64,000 nt of DNA from Virgisporangium ochraceum (lineage in GTDB: Bacteria > Actinomycetota > Actinomycetes > Mycobacteriales > Micromonosporaceae), in NCBI RefSeq assembly GCF_016863655.1, contig NZ_BOPH01000094.1, positions 54,380-118,379 on the forward strand, given 5' to 3'. Under the pieces are notes generated by a model. That model was not told the DNA's origin, made no database searches, and was given only the letters and a program-made list of their open reading frames with translations. Position numbers and translations under genes: made by a program. Each line of letters starts with the position of its first letter. Within the stretch, counting starts at the first letter, position 1. This document shows positions 7,316-15,245 of the stretch, piece after piece.

Positions 7316-8881
7316 TCAGATGTGACCGGTACCGGCACCGGCGAGCACCGAGGCCCGCACAGTGTCGGCGCTCTCGGGGGTGTAGGAGTAGTAGGTCGAC
7401 GGCTCCTGCACCGTGCCGCCGATCGTGCCCGGCGCGCTCTCACCGATGAACACGTTGCCGCGCGCCACGATCCGGCCGCGCGGGCCGGCGTAGTCGATCG
7501 CGTACGCCTCCTCGGTGTTCTCGAAGACGTTGTTCTCGATGACGCAGCCCGCGTTTGCCTGGCACGCCACGCCGATGTCGGTGTTGTAGACGAAGTAGTT
7601 GTTGAAGACGTGCACGGGCTCGCCGAAGCGCACGCGCGGGTTGCGCTGCGGGGTCCGGTCGAAGAAGTTGTGGTGGTAGGTCACCTTCAGGTTGCCGGTG
7701 TCCTGCGCGCCGTTGCTGTCGTCGTGACCCAGCAGCATGTTCTTGGTGTGGTCGTGGGTGTGGTTCCACGACACGGTGATGTAGCTCGACCCGCGCTTGA
7801 TGTCGATGAGGCCGTCGTAGCCGTTGGACAGGTCGTTGTGGTCGATCCAGACGTGGTGCGAGAACATCTGCACGTTGATCGCGTCGTCGGGGGTGTTCCG
7901 GAAGTTGAGGTTCCGGATGATGACGTTGTGCACCGCGTTCGCGGGCACGCTCGTCACCTCGCTCACGGGCAGGCCCACGTTGAGCCCGCCGCCGGTGAGG
8001 CCGGACCCCGCGCCGACACCGACGATGGTCTTGTCGGAGGTGACGTCGTGCATCGGACCAGGCAGCGCGATCATCCCGTTGACCTGGATGATGAGCGCGC
8101 CCGGCCGGGCGATCGCGGCGAGGAACGACGACGCGTCGGAGACCGTGACGACCGGGCCGCCGCAGCCACCCGTGGTGCCGTTCTGGCCCCACGCGTTCAC
8201 CGAGGCGAAGCCGACGATCCGCGGCGGAACCGTACAGTCGACCGGCGGCGGCTCCGAGGTCGGCGGCTGCGAGCTCGGCGGCGTCGCCACCACGGTCTCG
8301 GCGGTGACGTCGTCGAACGACGCGCTCGCCGACGTGGCGAGCACGCCGAGCCGGCCGCTGGTGAACGTGCTGTCGGCGCCCGATACCACGAGCGACCCGT
8401 TCACGAAGCCGCGCAGGGTGCTGCCCGCGGCCTCCAACCGCAGCGTCGCCCAGGCGTTGGCCGGAACCGACACCGCGCCGGTGGCGATCGTGGTGACGGT
8501 TCCGTTGACGCGCTTGAGCAGCCGGCCCTGGGAGCCGTTGACGCTGAAGCCGTAGTAGTTGGTGCTGCTGCTCGCCCGGGCGATGACGCCCACGGCGTTT
8601 CCGTTGTACGCCAACGGCTTCACGCGGGCCTGCGCCGCGTAGTCGGTCCACGAGCCCTGGCCGGCGAGCGCGCGGGCGTCGCTGCTGGTGCTCGACTGGC
8701 GGAACACGCGGGAGCCGTCGGTGACGACCGACCAGCTGCCGCCGGAGCGGGTCCAGCCGGTGGTGTTGCCGTCTTCGAAGTCGTCGGTGAACAGGGGTGC
8801 GGCGCTCGCGGTACCGGTGATGAGGATCGCGGCCGCGGCGGCGGTGACGGCCGCCAGGCCGGCAAGATGTCTTGGTCGCAC
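7316..8881 (-). CDS. two-domain secreted pectate lyase (LamG-like domain + PL1) (pelC)
   Basis: 521 residues: signal peptide (1-27, LAAVTAAAAAILITGTASA), a concanavalin/LamG-like domain (about 28-200, DDFEDGNTTGWTRSGGSWSVV through RLGVLATSASASFDDV, quoted in part), a Pro/Ser linker (PPSSQPPTSEPPP) and a PL1 catalytic domain from GFASVNAWGQNGTTGGCGG to the end. Catalytic features are DDAINVQMFSHHVWIDHND, DGLIDIKRG and RNPRVRFGEPVHVFNNYF. The N-terminal domain probably binds carbohydrate, attaching the enzyme to cell-wall material (inference). GTG 8881 has GGAGG eight bases upstream. Transcribed against the other three lyases and preceded by the same operator element as pelA. Confidence 0.92.
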   Translation of the reverse strand: MRPRHLAGLAAVTAAAAAILITGTASAAPLFTDDFEDGNTTGWTRSGGSWSVVTDGSRVFRQSSTSSDARALAGQGSWTDYAAQARVKPLAYNGNAVGVIARASSSTNYYGFSVNGSQGRLLKRVNGTVTTIATGAVSVPANAWATLRLEAAGSTLRGFVNGSLVVSGADSTFTSGRLGVLATSASASFDDVTAETVVATPPSSQPPTSEPPPVDCTVPPRIVGFASVNAWGQNGTTGGCGGPVVTVSDASSFLAAIARPGALIIQVNGMIALPGPMHDVTSDKTIVGVGAGSGLTGGGLNVGLPVSEVTSVPANAVHNVIIRNLNFRNTPDDAINVQMFSHHVWIDHNDLSNGYDGLIDIKRGSSYITVSWNHTHDHTKNMLLGHDDSNGAQDTGNLKVTYHHNFFDRTPQRNPRVRFGEPVHVFNNYFVYNTDIGVACQANAGCVIENNVFENTEEAYAIDYAGPRGRIVARGNVFIGESAPGTIGGTVQEPSTYYSYTPESADTVRASVLAGAGTGHI

Positions 8882-8910
8882 GGGGGTGCCTCCGGTGCAC
8901 GGTGGATTGC

Positions 8911-8967
8911 TGAAATGCCCCGGGAAAGGCCTTTCCTACGCTAGGAGGGCCGATCGAACGGTGTCAA
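8911..8967 (-). promoter_or_regulatory. pelC promoter with the same palindromic operator
   Basis: On the minus strand: TTGACA (8967-8962), 18 bases, TAGCGT (8943-8938), then the palindrome GGAAAGGCCTTTCC (8936-8923), three bases, and GGCATTTCA (8919-8911). Order, spacing and both sequence blocks match the pelA promoter, which makes a common regulator very likely. Confidence 0.7.
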
Positions 8968-9010
8968 CGGCGGGTCGTGTGCAGGTTTGTTGCAGGAATC
9001 CCCATGTCGA

Positions 9011-9063
9011 TTGACGTCGATCTGTGGCCGCTCGTAGAGTCCGGACAAGCCCCGGGAAGGCCC
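9011..9063 (+). promoter_or_regulatory. pelD promoter with degenerate operator
   Basis: TTGACG (9011-9016), an 18-base spacer and TAGAGT (9035-9040) form a good promoter. Downstream, GGGAAGGCCCCC (about 9054-9065) keeps only the left half of the GGAAAGGCCTTTCC palindrome and sits about nine bases farther from the -10. A TGCAGGAAT motif (8991-8999) is the reverse complement of ATTCCTGCA upstream of pelA (4628-4636). Confidence 0.5.
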
Positions 9064-9090
9064 CCACCGCCGCACATTCCTGGAGTCTTC

Positions 9091-10059
9091 ATGCGCCATC
9101 GCGCCTTCACCGCCGCGATCATCGCCGTGGTCGTATCGATATCCACGCTCGTCGCAGTGAAAGCGGCCGGAGCCGCAGTCGCCACCGCCGACGGGTTCGC
9201 CTCGGTCGACGCCCTGGGCCAGAACGGCACCACCGGGGGAGCGGCCGGACCGACCGTCACCGTCACCACCGCCGCCCAGCTCGCGGACTACGCCGGCCGG
9301 AACACGCCGTTCACGATCCTGGTGCAGGGTCGGATCACGTTCGACGACATGATCACGGTGGTGGCCAACAAGAGCATCATCGGCGTCGGCTCGACCGCCA
9401 CGATCGACGGCGGTGGGCTGCAACTGGGGTCCACCACCCGGCCGGGCAACAACGTCATCATCCGCAACCTCACGTTCGTCAACGCGTCGGACGACTCGAT
9501 CAGCGTCACCAACGCCGCACATCACGTGTGGATCGACCACAACGACCTGTCCAACGGCTACGACGGGCTGCTCGACATCAAGCGGAAGTCGACGTTCGTG
9601 ACCGTGTCGTGGAACCACTTCCACCACCACAGCAAGTCGACGCTGGTGGGCCACAGCGACAGCTGGACCCAGGACGTCGGCTACCTGAAGGTGACCTACC
9701 ACCACAACTACTTCGACGGCACCGACCAGCGGCACCCGCGCGTGCGGTTCGGTGACCCCGTGCACGTCTACAACAACTACTACCGGGACAACCCGCTGTA
9801 CGGGATCGCGTCGACGGAGAACGCCGGCGTTCTGGTGGAGGCCAACTACTTCCGCAACGTCGCCCACCCGATCCACGTCGGTTATGACAGGAGCGGCCCG
9901 GGCCGCGTGGTCGAGCGCGGCAACATCTACGAGAACTCCGGCGCACCGCAGACCGCGGGCACGGTCGCCGATCCGCGCCAGTGGTACTCCTACACGCTGG
10001 ACAACCCGGCCACGTTACCGACGACGGTTCCCGCCGGCGCCGGGGTGGGGAAGATCTAG
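9091..10059 (+). CDS. secreted pectate lyase, polysaccharide lyase family 1 (pelD)
   Basis: 322 residues with a signal peptide (FTAAIIAVVVSISTLVAV, then KAAGAAVA) and a single PL1 beta-helix starting DGFASVDALGQNGTTGGAAG. Conserved blocks are SDDSISVTNAAHHVWIDHND, DGLLDIKRKSTFVTVSWNHF and RHPRVRFGDPVHVYNNYY. The aspartate pair SDDSISV replaces the DDAINV of its paralogues, a conservative change at the calcium-site strand. ATG 9091 has GGAG seven bases upstream. It is divergent from pelC with a shared 210-bp control region. Its last 45 bases overlap, on the opposite strand, the end of the dehydroshikimate dehydratase frame. Confidence 0.92.
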   Translation: MRHRAFTAAIIAVVVSISTLVAVKAAGAAVATADGFASVDALGQNGTTGGAAGPTVTVTTAAQLADYAGRNTPFTILVQGRITFDDMITVVANKSIIGVGSTATIDGGGLQLGSTTRPGNNVIIRNLTFVNASDDSISVTNAAHHVWIDHNDLSNGYDGLLDIKRKSTFVTVSWNHFHHHSKSTLVGHSDSWTQDVGYLKVTYHHNYFDGTDQRHPRVRFGDPVHVYNNYYRDNPLYGIASTENAGVLVEANYFRNVAHPIHVGYDRSGPGRVVERGNIYENSGAPQTAGTVADPRQWYSYTLDNPATLPTTVPAGAGVGKI

Positions 10060-11838
10060 GCGGTTGTGGCGATGGGCGGCCATCCGTACGGGCGCGTTCG
10101 CGTCGCCGAACCCGTCGTAGCCGCCCCGCCGCTGCACCACCTCGAAGAAGACGCGCCCGCCGTGGATGGGCGTGTACAGCTGGAACAGCTCGCCGCCGGA
10201 GGCGTCGCGGTCGTAGAGGATGCCGTGGCGCCGAAGGCGGTCGACGAGGTCGTCGGTGAGCGCGAAGCGTGCCGCGAGGTCGTCGTAGTAGTTGTCGGGC
10301 ACCGGAAGCATCGGAGTGCCGATGGCCGCCGCGGTCGCGAAGATGTCGCGCGTGGCGAACGCGACGTGCTGCGGCTCGGCCACCGCCGGCGCCCACTCGC
10401 CACGCCGCAGCAGCGCGACCGTCAAAGCGAGGCGCACGCGGCGCGCCGCGTCGGCGTACGCGCGTGACCGCATGAGCCCGAACGGCGCGGCGTACTCCTC
10501 GGTCGTCACCCGGTCGAGCCCGAGCACGCCGCGGTAGAACAGGCCGGCCTCGTCGAAATGGTCGAACGGCTGCGTCAGTCCGACGTGGTCGACGGCGAGC
10601 AGCCCCGCACCGTCACCCGCACTGTCCCCTGTGGACAGAAAGTCGTCGCGCCACGCGTCGCCACGCGAGGTGAAGAAGACCGACGTGCCGTCGGGCGCGG
10701 CCACCGCCGTGAGGTCGGCCTCGCGCGGCCCGTGCTCGCGCGGCAGCGCCGGCGCCTTCAGCGCCGCGGCGCGCGCGGTCGAGCGTCGGGGATCGTCCGA
10801 GGTGACCGCGACAGCGCTCAACGTCGCATGTGGACGGACGACGGCGCTGTTCAGCACGACCCGGCAGCCACCCTCCTCCCACAGCTGTACGGGCTTGGAC
10901 CGGTGCTGCCCGACCAGCGTGAAACCCAGCCCCGCCAGCGCTTTCGCCAGGTCGGACCCGGCCGGCCCGTCGACGCCGAACTCCGTGAACGCGTAGCCCG
11001 CCAGGTCCGGTGCGGCGGGCAGGCGCTCACCGCGTCCCATGAGATCCTCCAACGCCACCAGGGACCGCATCGCGTCGACGGCCGTGCGGTCGGGATCCGC
11101 CTGACGGAACACGTCGTTGAACACCTCGAGCGAGAGCGGACCGGTGTACCCGGCGTCGAGCACGCGCCCGACGAACCCGGGCAGGTCGAACGAGCCCTGC
11201 CCGGGGAAGAGCCGGTGGTGGCGGCTCCACTGCAGGACATCCATGCGCATGCGGGGTGCGTCGGCCAGCTGCAGGAAGAAGATCCGGCCGGGCGTGATGT
11301 CGGCGATGCCGTCGACGGGCGTGGAACGCGACAGGACGTGGAACGAGTCGAGGCACAGCCCGAGCGCGGGATGGTCGGCCTGCCGCACGATCCGCCACGA
11401 GTGGTCCCAGGTGGACACGTGCCGTCCCCAGGCGAGCGCCTCGTACGCGATCCGCATCCCGCGGTCGGCGGCACGCGTCGCCAGCAGGCGGAGATGCGAC
11501 GCGGCAAGCCCGTCGTCGTCGACGGCGTCCGGGGAGACCGACGAGCACACCAGCATCAGGTCGACGCCGAGCCCGGCCATCACGTCGAACTTCCGGGACG
11601 CCCGCGCGAGGTTCGCGTCGAGGCGGGCGGGAACCGCCTCGAAGTCGCGGAACGGCTGGTACAGGTCGATGGTCAGGCCGAGGTCGGCGCACCGCGACCG
11701 GACCTCGGCCGGCGACCACGGCGACACCACGAGGTCGTTCTCGAACAGCTCGATGCCGTCGAAGCCGGCCGCGGCCGCCGCGGCGAGCTTGTCGTCGAGC
11801 GTGCCCGACAGGCACACCGTCGCGATCGACCGTCTCAT
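10015..11838 (-). CDS. two-domain 3-dehydroshikimate dehydratase (sugar-phosphate isomerase/HPPD-like), QuiC type
   Basis: 607 residues with an N-terminal AP-endonuclease-2/xylose-isomerase TIM barrel (SIATVCLSGTLDDKLAAAAA, FDGIELFEND, SWRIVRQADHPALGLCLD, FFLQLADAPRM) and a C-terminal vicinal-oxygen-chelate domain resembling 4-hydroxyphenylpyruvate dioxygenase (LLAVDHVGLTQPF, QHVAFATRDIF, GRVFFEVVQRRGGYDGFG). This architecture is known for metal-dependent 3-dehydroshikimate dehydratases that make protocatechuate. The frame continues about 20 residues past the usual end near PVRMAA and overlaps pelD. ATG 11838 overlaps the TetR stop (ATGA), so the two are coupled. It works with the divergent shikimate dehydrogenase. 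Confidence 0.85.
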   Translation of the reverse strand: MRRSIATVCLSGTLDDKLAAAAAAGFDGIELFENDLVVSPWSPAEVRSRCADLGLTIDLYQPFRDFEAVPARLDANLARASRKFDVMAGLGVDLMLVCSSVSPDAVDDDGLAASHLRLLATRAADRGMRIAYEALAWGRHVSTWDHSWRIVRQADHPALGLCLDSFHVLSRSTPVDGIADITPGRIFFLQLADAPRMRMDVLQWSRHHRLFPGQGSFDLPGFVGRVLDAGYTGPLSLEVFNDVFRQADPDRTAVDAMRSLVALEDLMGRGERLPAAPDLAGYAFTEFGVDGPAGSDLAKALAGLGFTLVGQHRSKPVQLWEEGGCRVVLNSAVVRPHATLSAVAVTSDDPRRSTARAAALKAPALPREHGPREADLTAVAAPDGTSVFFTSRGDAWRDDFLSTGDSAGDGAGLLAVDHVGLTQPFDHFDEAGLFYRGVLGLDRVTTEEYAAPFGLMRSRAYADAARRVRLALTVALLRRGEWAPAVAEPQHVAFATRDIFATAAAIGTPMLPVPDNYYDDLAARFALTDDLVDRLRRHGILYDRDASGGELFQLYTPIHGGRVFFEVVQRRGGYDGFGDANAPVRMAAHRHNRLDLPHPGAGGNRRR

Positions 11839-12476
11839 GTGGACTGCCGGAGGTAGCCGACCACCATCTCGCCGAGCATCGTGCGGTAGCGCTCGCGGGT
11901 CGCCGGGTCGAGCAGGTCGCGGTCGAACAACGCGCCGAACGTGTGCCGGTTGGCCACCCGGAAGAAGCAGAACGCGCTGATCATCATGTGGACGTCGAGC
12001 GCGTCGACGTCGCCGCGGAACGTCCCGTCGCGTTGCCCGCGGCCCAACGCCTGCGACAGCAGGTCGACCGCCGAGCTGTTGAGGTCGACGAGCCGGGCCA
12101 CGTGCGACATGTGCTGCGCCTGCTGGGCGTTCTCGACGCCGACGAGCTTGATGAAGGCCGGATGCGCCTCGTGGTGGTCGAAGGTGACCTCGGCGAGCCG
12201 CCGGATCGCGGCCACCGGGTCGAGGTGGTCGACGTCGACCGTGCGTTCGGCGGCCCGGATCTCGGCGTAGGCGCGCTCGAGGACGGCGAGGTACAGCTGC
12301 TCCTTGCCGCCGAAGTAGTAGTAGATCATCCGCTTGGTGGTGCGGGTGCGGGCCGCGATCTCGTCGACGCGGGCGCCGCTGTAGCCGTTGTCGGCGAACT
12401 CCTCGGTGGCCACCTCGAGGATGTCGGCGCGGGTGCGCTCCGCGTCCCGTTGCCGTTCCGGAGCCGAGACGGTCAT
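11835..12476 (-). CDS. TetR-family regulator of the shikimate catabolic genes
   Basis: 213 residues with a typical TetR helix-turn-helix: ERTRADILEVATEEFADNGY, then ARVDEIAARTRTTKRMIYYYF. The C-terminal ligand domain (about 70-210) is shared with regulators of aromatic-acid catabolism. I choose ATG 12476, which has GGAAGGA eight bases upstream. ATGs at 12503 and 12545 are in frame, but they lack a ribosome binding site and lie at the divergent promoter. It is cotranscribed with the dehydratase and divergent from the dehydrogenase, so it probably represses both and responds to shikimate, dehydroshikimate or protocatechuate (inference). Confidence 0.85.
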   Translation of the reverse strand: MTVSAPERQRDAERTRADILEVATEEFADNGYSGARVDEIAARTRTTKRMIYYYFGGKEQLYLAVLERAYAEIRAAERTVDVDHLDPVAAIRRLAEVTFDHHEAHPAFIKLVGVENAQQAQHMSHVARLVDLNSSAVDLLSQALGRGQRDGTFRGDVDALDVHMMISAFCFFRVANRHTFGALFDRDLLDPATRERYRTMLGEMVVGYLRQST

Positions 12477-12528
12477 CGACCCGTCCTTCCGCGTGCGCGC
12501 CATCGGACCAGTGTGCCGGGGGAGGGCC

Positions 12529-12580
12529 TTGACACGCCCGGGCACCCCGACGGATAACTAACGTACCAGTTCGTACATTA
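12529..12580 (+). promoter_or_regulatory. promoter and probable TetR operator before the shikimate dehydrogenase
   Basis: TTGACA (12529-12534), 18 bases, GATAAC (12553-12558). Immediately after, TAACGTAC (12559-12566) and GTACATTA (12573-12580) form an inverted repeat matching at 7 of 8 positions with a 6-base centre. The site would cover the transcription start of the dehydrogenase operon and lies 83 bp from the TetR start. Confidence 0.65.
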
Positions 12581-12596
12581 ACCGGGAGGAGGCCGG

Positions 12597-13475
12597 ATGC
12601 GGTGCGGCCTGATCGGCGCGGGCATCGAAACGTCGCTCTCGCCCGCACTGCACGAGCAGGAGGGCCGTAGCCACGGGCTGGACCTGACCTACACCCTCAT
12701 CGACGCCGACACGGGCCTCGCCGCGCTCCTCGAGCGGGCGGAGGCGGACGGCTTCGTCGGCGTCAACATCACCCACCCGTTCAAGCAGCGTGCCGTCGCG
12801 CTCGTCGACGACCTGTCGCCGCAGGCGCGGGAGATCGGCGCCGTCAACACGGTCGTCTTCGACGACGGACGCCGCACCGGGCACAACACCGACGTCCACG
12901 GCTTCGCCGAGTCGTTCCGGCTGAACCTCCCCGGCGCCGCCCGCGACCGGGTCGTTCTGCTGGGTGCCGGCGGAGCCGGTGCCGCCTGCGCCTTCGCGCT
13001 GCTCGGGCTCGGCGTCGGGCACCTGACCGTGGTCGACCCCGACCCCGACCGGAGGGGCGCCCTCGGCGAGGCGCTCGCCGCCCGGTTCGACGCCGACCGC
13101 ATCGCCCTGTCGGCACCCGACCGCCTCGACCCGGCCCTGCGGGCCGCCGACGGGCTCGTCAACGCCAGCCCGGTGGGCATGGCGTCCCATCCGGGCCTTC
13201 CCCTGCCGGTGGACCTGCTTCACCGGAGCCTGTGGGTCAACGACGTCATCTACATGCCGGTGGACACCGACCTCCTGGTCGCCGCGCGGGCCCGCGGACT
13301 GCGGGCCGTCGGCGGCGCGGCGATGTGCGTCTTCCAGGCCGCCGCCGCGTTCGAGCTGTTCACCGGACGCACCCCCGACACCCCCCGCATGCTGCGCCAC
13401 GCCGAGGCGCTGCTCAGCACCCCTGGAGTTCGTGATGAGCCAACAGACCGTCGATCGTGCCGCCATATCGCGTGA
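12597..13475 (+). CDS. shikimate/quinate dehydrogenase, probably NAD-dependent and catabolic
   Basis: 292 residues of the AroE family. The N-terminal substrate domain has SLSPALHE, NITHPFKQ with catalytic Lys63, and HNTDVHGF with Asp99. The Rossmann loop is LLGAGGAGAACAFAL. After the second strand it reads TVVDPDPDRR; biosynthetic NADPH enzymes have NRT-x2-R here, and an acidic residue favours NAD, as in catabolic enzymes (inference). It oxidises shikimate to 3-dehydroshikimate, which the divergent dehydratase turns into protocatechuate. GGGAGGAGG precedes ATG 12597. The last 41 bases overlap the transporter start, giving a C-terminal tail not typical of the family. Confidence 0.88.
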   Translation: MRCGLIGAGIETSLSPALHEQEGRSHGLDLTYTLIDADTGLAALLERAEADGFVGVNITHPFKQRAVALVDDLSPQAREIGAVNTVVFDDGRRTGHNTDVHGFAESFRLNLPGAARDRVVLLGAGGAGAACAFALLGLGVGHLTVVDPDPDRRGALGEALAARFDADRIALSAPDRLDPALRAADGLVNASPVGMASHPGLPLPVDLLHRSLWVNDVIYMPVDTDLLVAARARGLRAVGGAAMCVFQAAAAFELFTGRTPDTPRMLRHAEALLSTPGVRDEPTDRRSCRHIA

Positions 13476-14835
13476 CCTGCCGGAGCCGATGCCGTTACGC
13501 CGCATGGTCGGCCCGGGCGTGGTCGCCGTCGGCATCGGCATGGCGGCCGGCGAGATCATCCTGTGGCCGTACCTGACCGCGATCGGCGGGCTCGGCCTGC
13601 TGTGGCTGGCGATCGCCACGCTGGCCGTGCAGTTCGTCATCAACATGGAGATCGAGCGCTACACGTTGGCCACCGGGCAGACCGTCGTCGCCGGGTTCTC
13701 CCGCTGGTGGAAGGGCTGGGGCATCCTCATCTGCCTCGCCGGCGCGTTCCAGTACGTCTGGCCGGGCTGGGCCACCAGCGGATCGGTCACCCTCACCTAC
13801 CTCGTCGGCGGCGGCGATCCGGTCTGGATCACCGTCGGGGTCCTGGCCGCCCTCGGCCTCCTGCTGACACTTTCCAAGGTCGTCTACCGGACGGTGGAAG
13901 TGGCCGAAGCGATCAAGGTCGGGCTGACCCTGTTCTTCCTGGCCGTGGCCGTCATCTTCGTGATCTCGCTGTCGACCTGGGGTGAGGGCGCCTCCGCCGC
14001 CGTGACGGAGTTCGGCCGGATCCCGGCCGGCATCACGTTCACGTTGCTGCTCAGCGCGATCGGTGCCGCGGGCGCCGGGGGCGTGCACAACCTGGTGCTG
14101 AGCAACTGGATCCGCGACAAGCGTTACGGAATGGGCGCGCACGTGCCGCGGCTCATCTCGCCGATCACCGGCCGCGAGGAGGCGGCCGGCGCCGACCGCT
14201 ACACGTTCCCGACCGACGAGGCGAACCTGGGCCGCTGGCGGGTGTGGTGGAAGCGGGCCAACGCCGAGCATCTGGCCACGTTCGTGCTGGTGTGCTTCGT
14301 GACGATCACGGTCATGTGCCTGCTCGCCTACGAGACCCTGTTCGGCCGCGACGACCTGAAGAACGACCCGTCGTTCCTGCGCATCGAGGCCGGCGTCCTG
14401 GCCGCGCAGGTGGGGGACTGGCTGAAGGTGCTGTTCCTGTCGATCGCCACGGTGTCGCTGTGGGCCGCCGCGATGGGCCTGCTCGACGTGATCGGCCGGG
14501 TCGCGTCCGACTTCCTGCGCCGCAACTACCTCGCCGGCTCCGCCCGCTGGACCGAGGCCCGCCTGTACCTGGCCGTGGTGTGGACCGAGATCGTGCTCGG
14601 GTCGCTGATCCTGCTGGCCGGGTTCACCCAGCCGCTGGGCCTGCTGATCGTCTCCACCTGTGCCGCCTCGGTGGTGACGCTGCTGTACTCGGTCCTGCTG
14701 GTGCGCCTGAACACCGCCGACCTGCCGGCCGCCATCCGGCTCGGGGGGTGGCGGCTCGGCGGCATGATCGTCGCGATCGGCTTCTACGGTTTCTTCGCGG
14801 TGGCCATGGTGGTGACCCAGCTCCAGCGGCTCTGA
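13435..14835 (+). CDS. NRAMP-superfamily-like membrane transporter lacking the metal motifs
   Basis: 466 residues and about 11 membrane segments with the overall NRAMP/LeuT-fold plan (MVGPGVVAVGIGMAAGEIIL at TM1). The DPGN motif that binds Mn/Fe in true NRAMPs is replaced by MAAGE (36-40). The TM6 MPH motif is replaced by GGVHN (215-219), followed by an unusual soluble loop (DKRYGMGAHVPRLISPITG). It overlaps the shikimate dehydrogenase gene, with TGGAG before ATG 13435, so transport of shikimate, quinate or a related acid is more plausible than metal uptake (inference). Divergent NRAMP-like proteins in catabolic operons are known, but their substrates are largely untested. Confidence 0.75.
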   Translation: MSQQTVDRAAISRDLPEPMPLRRMVGPGVVAVGIGMAAGEIILWPYLTAIGGLGLLWLAIATLAVQFVINMEIERYTLATGQTVVAGFSRWWKGWGILICLAGAFQYVWPGWATSGSVTLTYLVGGGDPVWITVGVLAALGLLLTLSKVVYRTVEVAEAIKVGLTLFFLAVAVIFVISLSTWGEGASAAVTEFGRIPAGITFTLLLSAIGAAGAGGVHNLVLSNWIRDKRYGMGAHVPRLISPITGREEAAGADRYTFPTDEANLGRWRVWWKRANAEHLATFVLVCFVTITVMCLLAYETLFGRDDLKNDPSFLRIEAGVLAAQVGDWLKVLFLSIATVSLWAAAMGLLDVIGRVASDFLRRNYLAGSARWTEARLYLAVVWTEIVLGSLILLAGFTQPLGLLIVSTCAASVVTLLYSVLLVRLNTADLPAAIRLGGWRLGGMIVAIGFYGFFAVAMVVTQLQRL

Positions 14836-14838
14836 CAG

Positions 14839-14895
14839 ACGACGCTCGATCCAGTGTGGTCCGCCCCCGCGGGACCGCACTGGATAGAGCGTCGT
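14839..14895. terminator. 24-bp imperfect hairpin after the transporter gene
   Basis: ACGACGCTCGATCCAGTG... (14839-14862) pairs with the complement in 14872-14895 at 22 of 24 positions, with a 9-base loop. It begins four bases after the stop codon. No U-tract follows, so it may be a U-less actinobacterial terminator or a dispersed repeat doing that job. Confidence 0.55.
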
Positions 14896-14896
14896 T

Positions 14897-14921
14897 GTTC
14901 GAGGAACGAACGTGGAGCCCC
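14897..14921. repeat. dispersed 25-bp repeat, copy 1
   Basis: GTTCGAGGAACGAACGTG followed by GAGCCCC. Copy 2 at 63975-63999 differs at two positions. The core GTTCGAGGAAC is close to an inverted repeat, and GGAACGAACGTG recurs inside the next hairpin (14959-14970). Confidence 0.6.
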
Positions 14922-14944
14922 TCGTCCGGGCGACCCGGCATCGG

Positions 14945-15007
14945 TGATCAACTTCTCTGGAACGAACGTGAAGTCACGCTGCACTTTTCTTCCAGAGAAG
15001 TTGATCA
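14945..15007. repeat. perfect 18-bp inverted repeat
   Basis: TGATCAACTTCTCTGGAA (14945-14962) is mirrored exactly at 14990-15007, with a 27-base loop containing GAACGAACGTGAAGTCACG. Stem composition is far less G+C-rich than its surroundings, and its loop shares sequence with the adjacent 25-bp repeat. Confidence 0.65.
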
Positions 15008-15167
15008 TCCCGGAGTATCAGGTCGTTGAATCCGACCGAACCGGACGCCGATGTTCCGGCGAACCGGCTGCGGCGAGCACCGGGGGTAACGCTGCGCGAC
15101 AGCCGCGTGCGCACCCGCGAGCCGTGGCGCGCGCCGTCGCCGTGGCGTCCGCCGCCGTCGTGGCGCG

Positions 15168-15245
15168 CGCCGATCTTGCACTTGTGGCCGCCACTATTAG
15201 CGGAAATGTCGCGTTTTGGGGGAGGCCACAAGTGCAAGATCGGCG
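15168..15245. repeat. palindromic intergenic repeat, copy 2 (22-bp perfect arms)
   Basis: CGCCGATCTTGCACTTGTGG plus CC (15168-15189) is mirrored exactly by 15224-15245. The 34-base loop is comparatively A+T-rich (CACTATTAGCGGAAATG...). The outer arms are those of the element at 1614-1694. It stands 9 bp beyond the copA stop, so it may also terminate copA transcription. Confidence 0.75.

Noticed and set aside
11839..12648. N-terminal extension of the dehydroshikimate dehydratase frame through the TetR gene
   Set aside because: The TetR domain is clear in another frame of the same strand and the dehydratase start at 11838 overlaps its stop; the extension has Arg/Pro composition without a domain.
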